Positions 63,882 to 64,000 of a stretch of 64,000 bases of DNA are shown here, piece after piece. The notes below the pieces were generated by a model that worked only from the letters and a program-made list of their open reading frames with translations, was not told where the DNA came from and did no database searches. The translations under genes and the position numbers were made by a program. Every line of letters starts with the position of its first letter. The first letter of the stretch is position 1. This DNA comes from Sphingobacterium sp. PCS056 (GTDB taxonomy: Bacteria; Bacteroidota; Bacteroidia; Sphingobacteriales; Sphingobacteriaceae): contig NZ_CP096883.1 of assembly GCF_023273895.1 (NCBI RefSeq), forward strand, positions 3,596,001-3,660,000, written 5' to 3'.

Positions 63882-64000
63882 ATGAAAGACTTATCATGGC
63901 TATCACGCACAGAAGCATTAGTGGGACGTGAAGCTTTAGAAAAATTGGCAAATTCTCACGTCATGGTTTTAGGACTGGGTGGTGTAGGTTCATTTGCAGC
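63882..64000 (+). CDS. ThiF/TcdA-type E1-like protein, start of gene (cut by window end)
   Basis: The first 39 codons of a gene that continues past the window. They read MKDLSWLSRTEALVGREALEKLANSHVMVLGLGGVGSFAA. The GLGGVGSF Rossmann loop binds ATP in E1-like enzymes, and the spacing from the N-terminus matches tRNA threonylcarbamoyladenosine dehydratase (TcdA/CsdL). A gene order of TatD then TcdA is common in Bacteroidota. The name is therefore probable but rests on the N-terminus only. Confidence 0.75.
   Translation, partial: MKDLSWLSRTEALVGREALEKLANSHVMVLGLGGVGSFA

Noticed and set aside
1..64000. CRISPR arrays, prophage, insertion sequences, tRNA or rRNA genes
   Set aside because: I looked for regular direct repeats, transposase or integrase motifs and cloverleaf-type stems and saw none. 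Exhaustive tRNA scanning by eye is limited.

Overview
The window looks like a chromosomal segment of a Bacteroidota bacterium, most likely Sphingobacteriaceae and probably Sphingobacterium or a close relative. The genus is inferred from remembered protein families, not from a search. The support is AT-rich DNA, promoters of the Bacteroidota type (TTTG, about 19 nt, TAnnTTTG), a 1101-residue Oar-like TonB-dependent receptor, a bacillithiol deacetylase, and Bacteroidota-restricted families such as DUF3822, DUF4294 and DUF3467. No rRNA, tRNA, CRISPR array, prophage or insertion sequence was found. Most genes are housekeeping genes in short operons, separated by strong intrinsic terminators.

Layout. 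0-6.3 kb: a DUF937 protein, a small unknown protein, the sbcD-sbcC nuclease operon (minus) and a secreted alpha/beta hydrolase. 6.3-10.3 kb: the TonB-dependent receptor, then a gene-free stretch with several hairpins. 10.3-15.8 kb: lgt, a frameshifted M42 peptidase, a DUF3467 protein, a GNAT-nitrilase fusion, a cold-shock-domain protein and a YqgE/AlgH protein. 15.9-20.3 kb: pdxH-nuoC-nuoD (no other complex I genes nearby), a GT2 glycosyltransferase and ruvB. 20.3-28.7 kb: a dipeptidyl-peptidase, a RecD-like helicase, the DUF3822-rsmD-coaD operon and glutamate dehydrogenase.

28.9-43.0 kb is the accessory part. It holds a heavy-metal RND efflux locus (small His/Cys-rich protein, CzcA-type pump, CzcB-type adaptor), HopJ-family and YceI proteins, a 0.9-kb gene-free stretch and a second RND locus of the multidrug (HAE1) type. 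In both loci the inner-membrane pump and the outer-membrane channel are encoded as one reading frame, with an export signal at the junction.

43.0-53.0 kb: a six-gene minus-strand operon for siroheme synthesis and sulfate assimilation (sulfite reductase, cobA, met8-like, APS reductase, cysD, cysN). Divergent from it is a PstSCAB-type ABC transporter whose binding protein lacks the usual phosphate-binding Ser/Thr residues, which suggests another oxyanion, possibly sulfate. 53.0-64.0 kb: a PQQ-type sugar dehydrogenase lipoprotein, a small membrane protein, GNAT, diacylglycerol kinase, bshB1, a glutathione-peroxidase gene with a C-terminal frameshift, DUF4294, the RelA/SpoT homologue, a Fur-family regulator, purA, pabB, a TatD-type hydrolase and the start of a ThiF/TcdA-type gene cut by the window edge.

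Two genes (the M42 peptidase and the glutathione peroxidase) each carry a one-base deletion in a homopolymer. These are either assembly errors or recent mutations.
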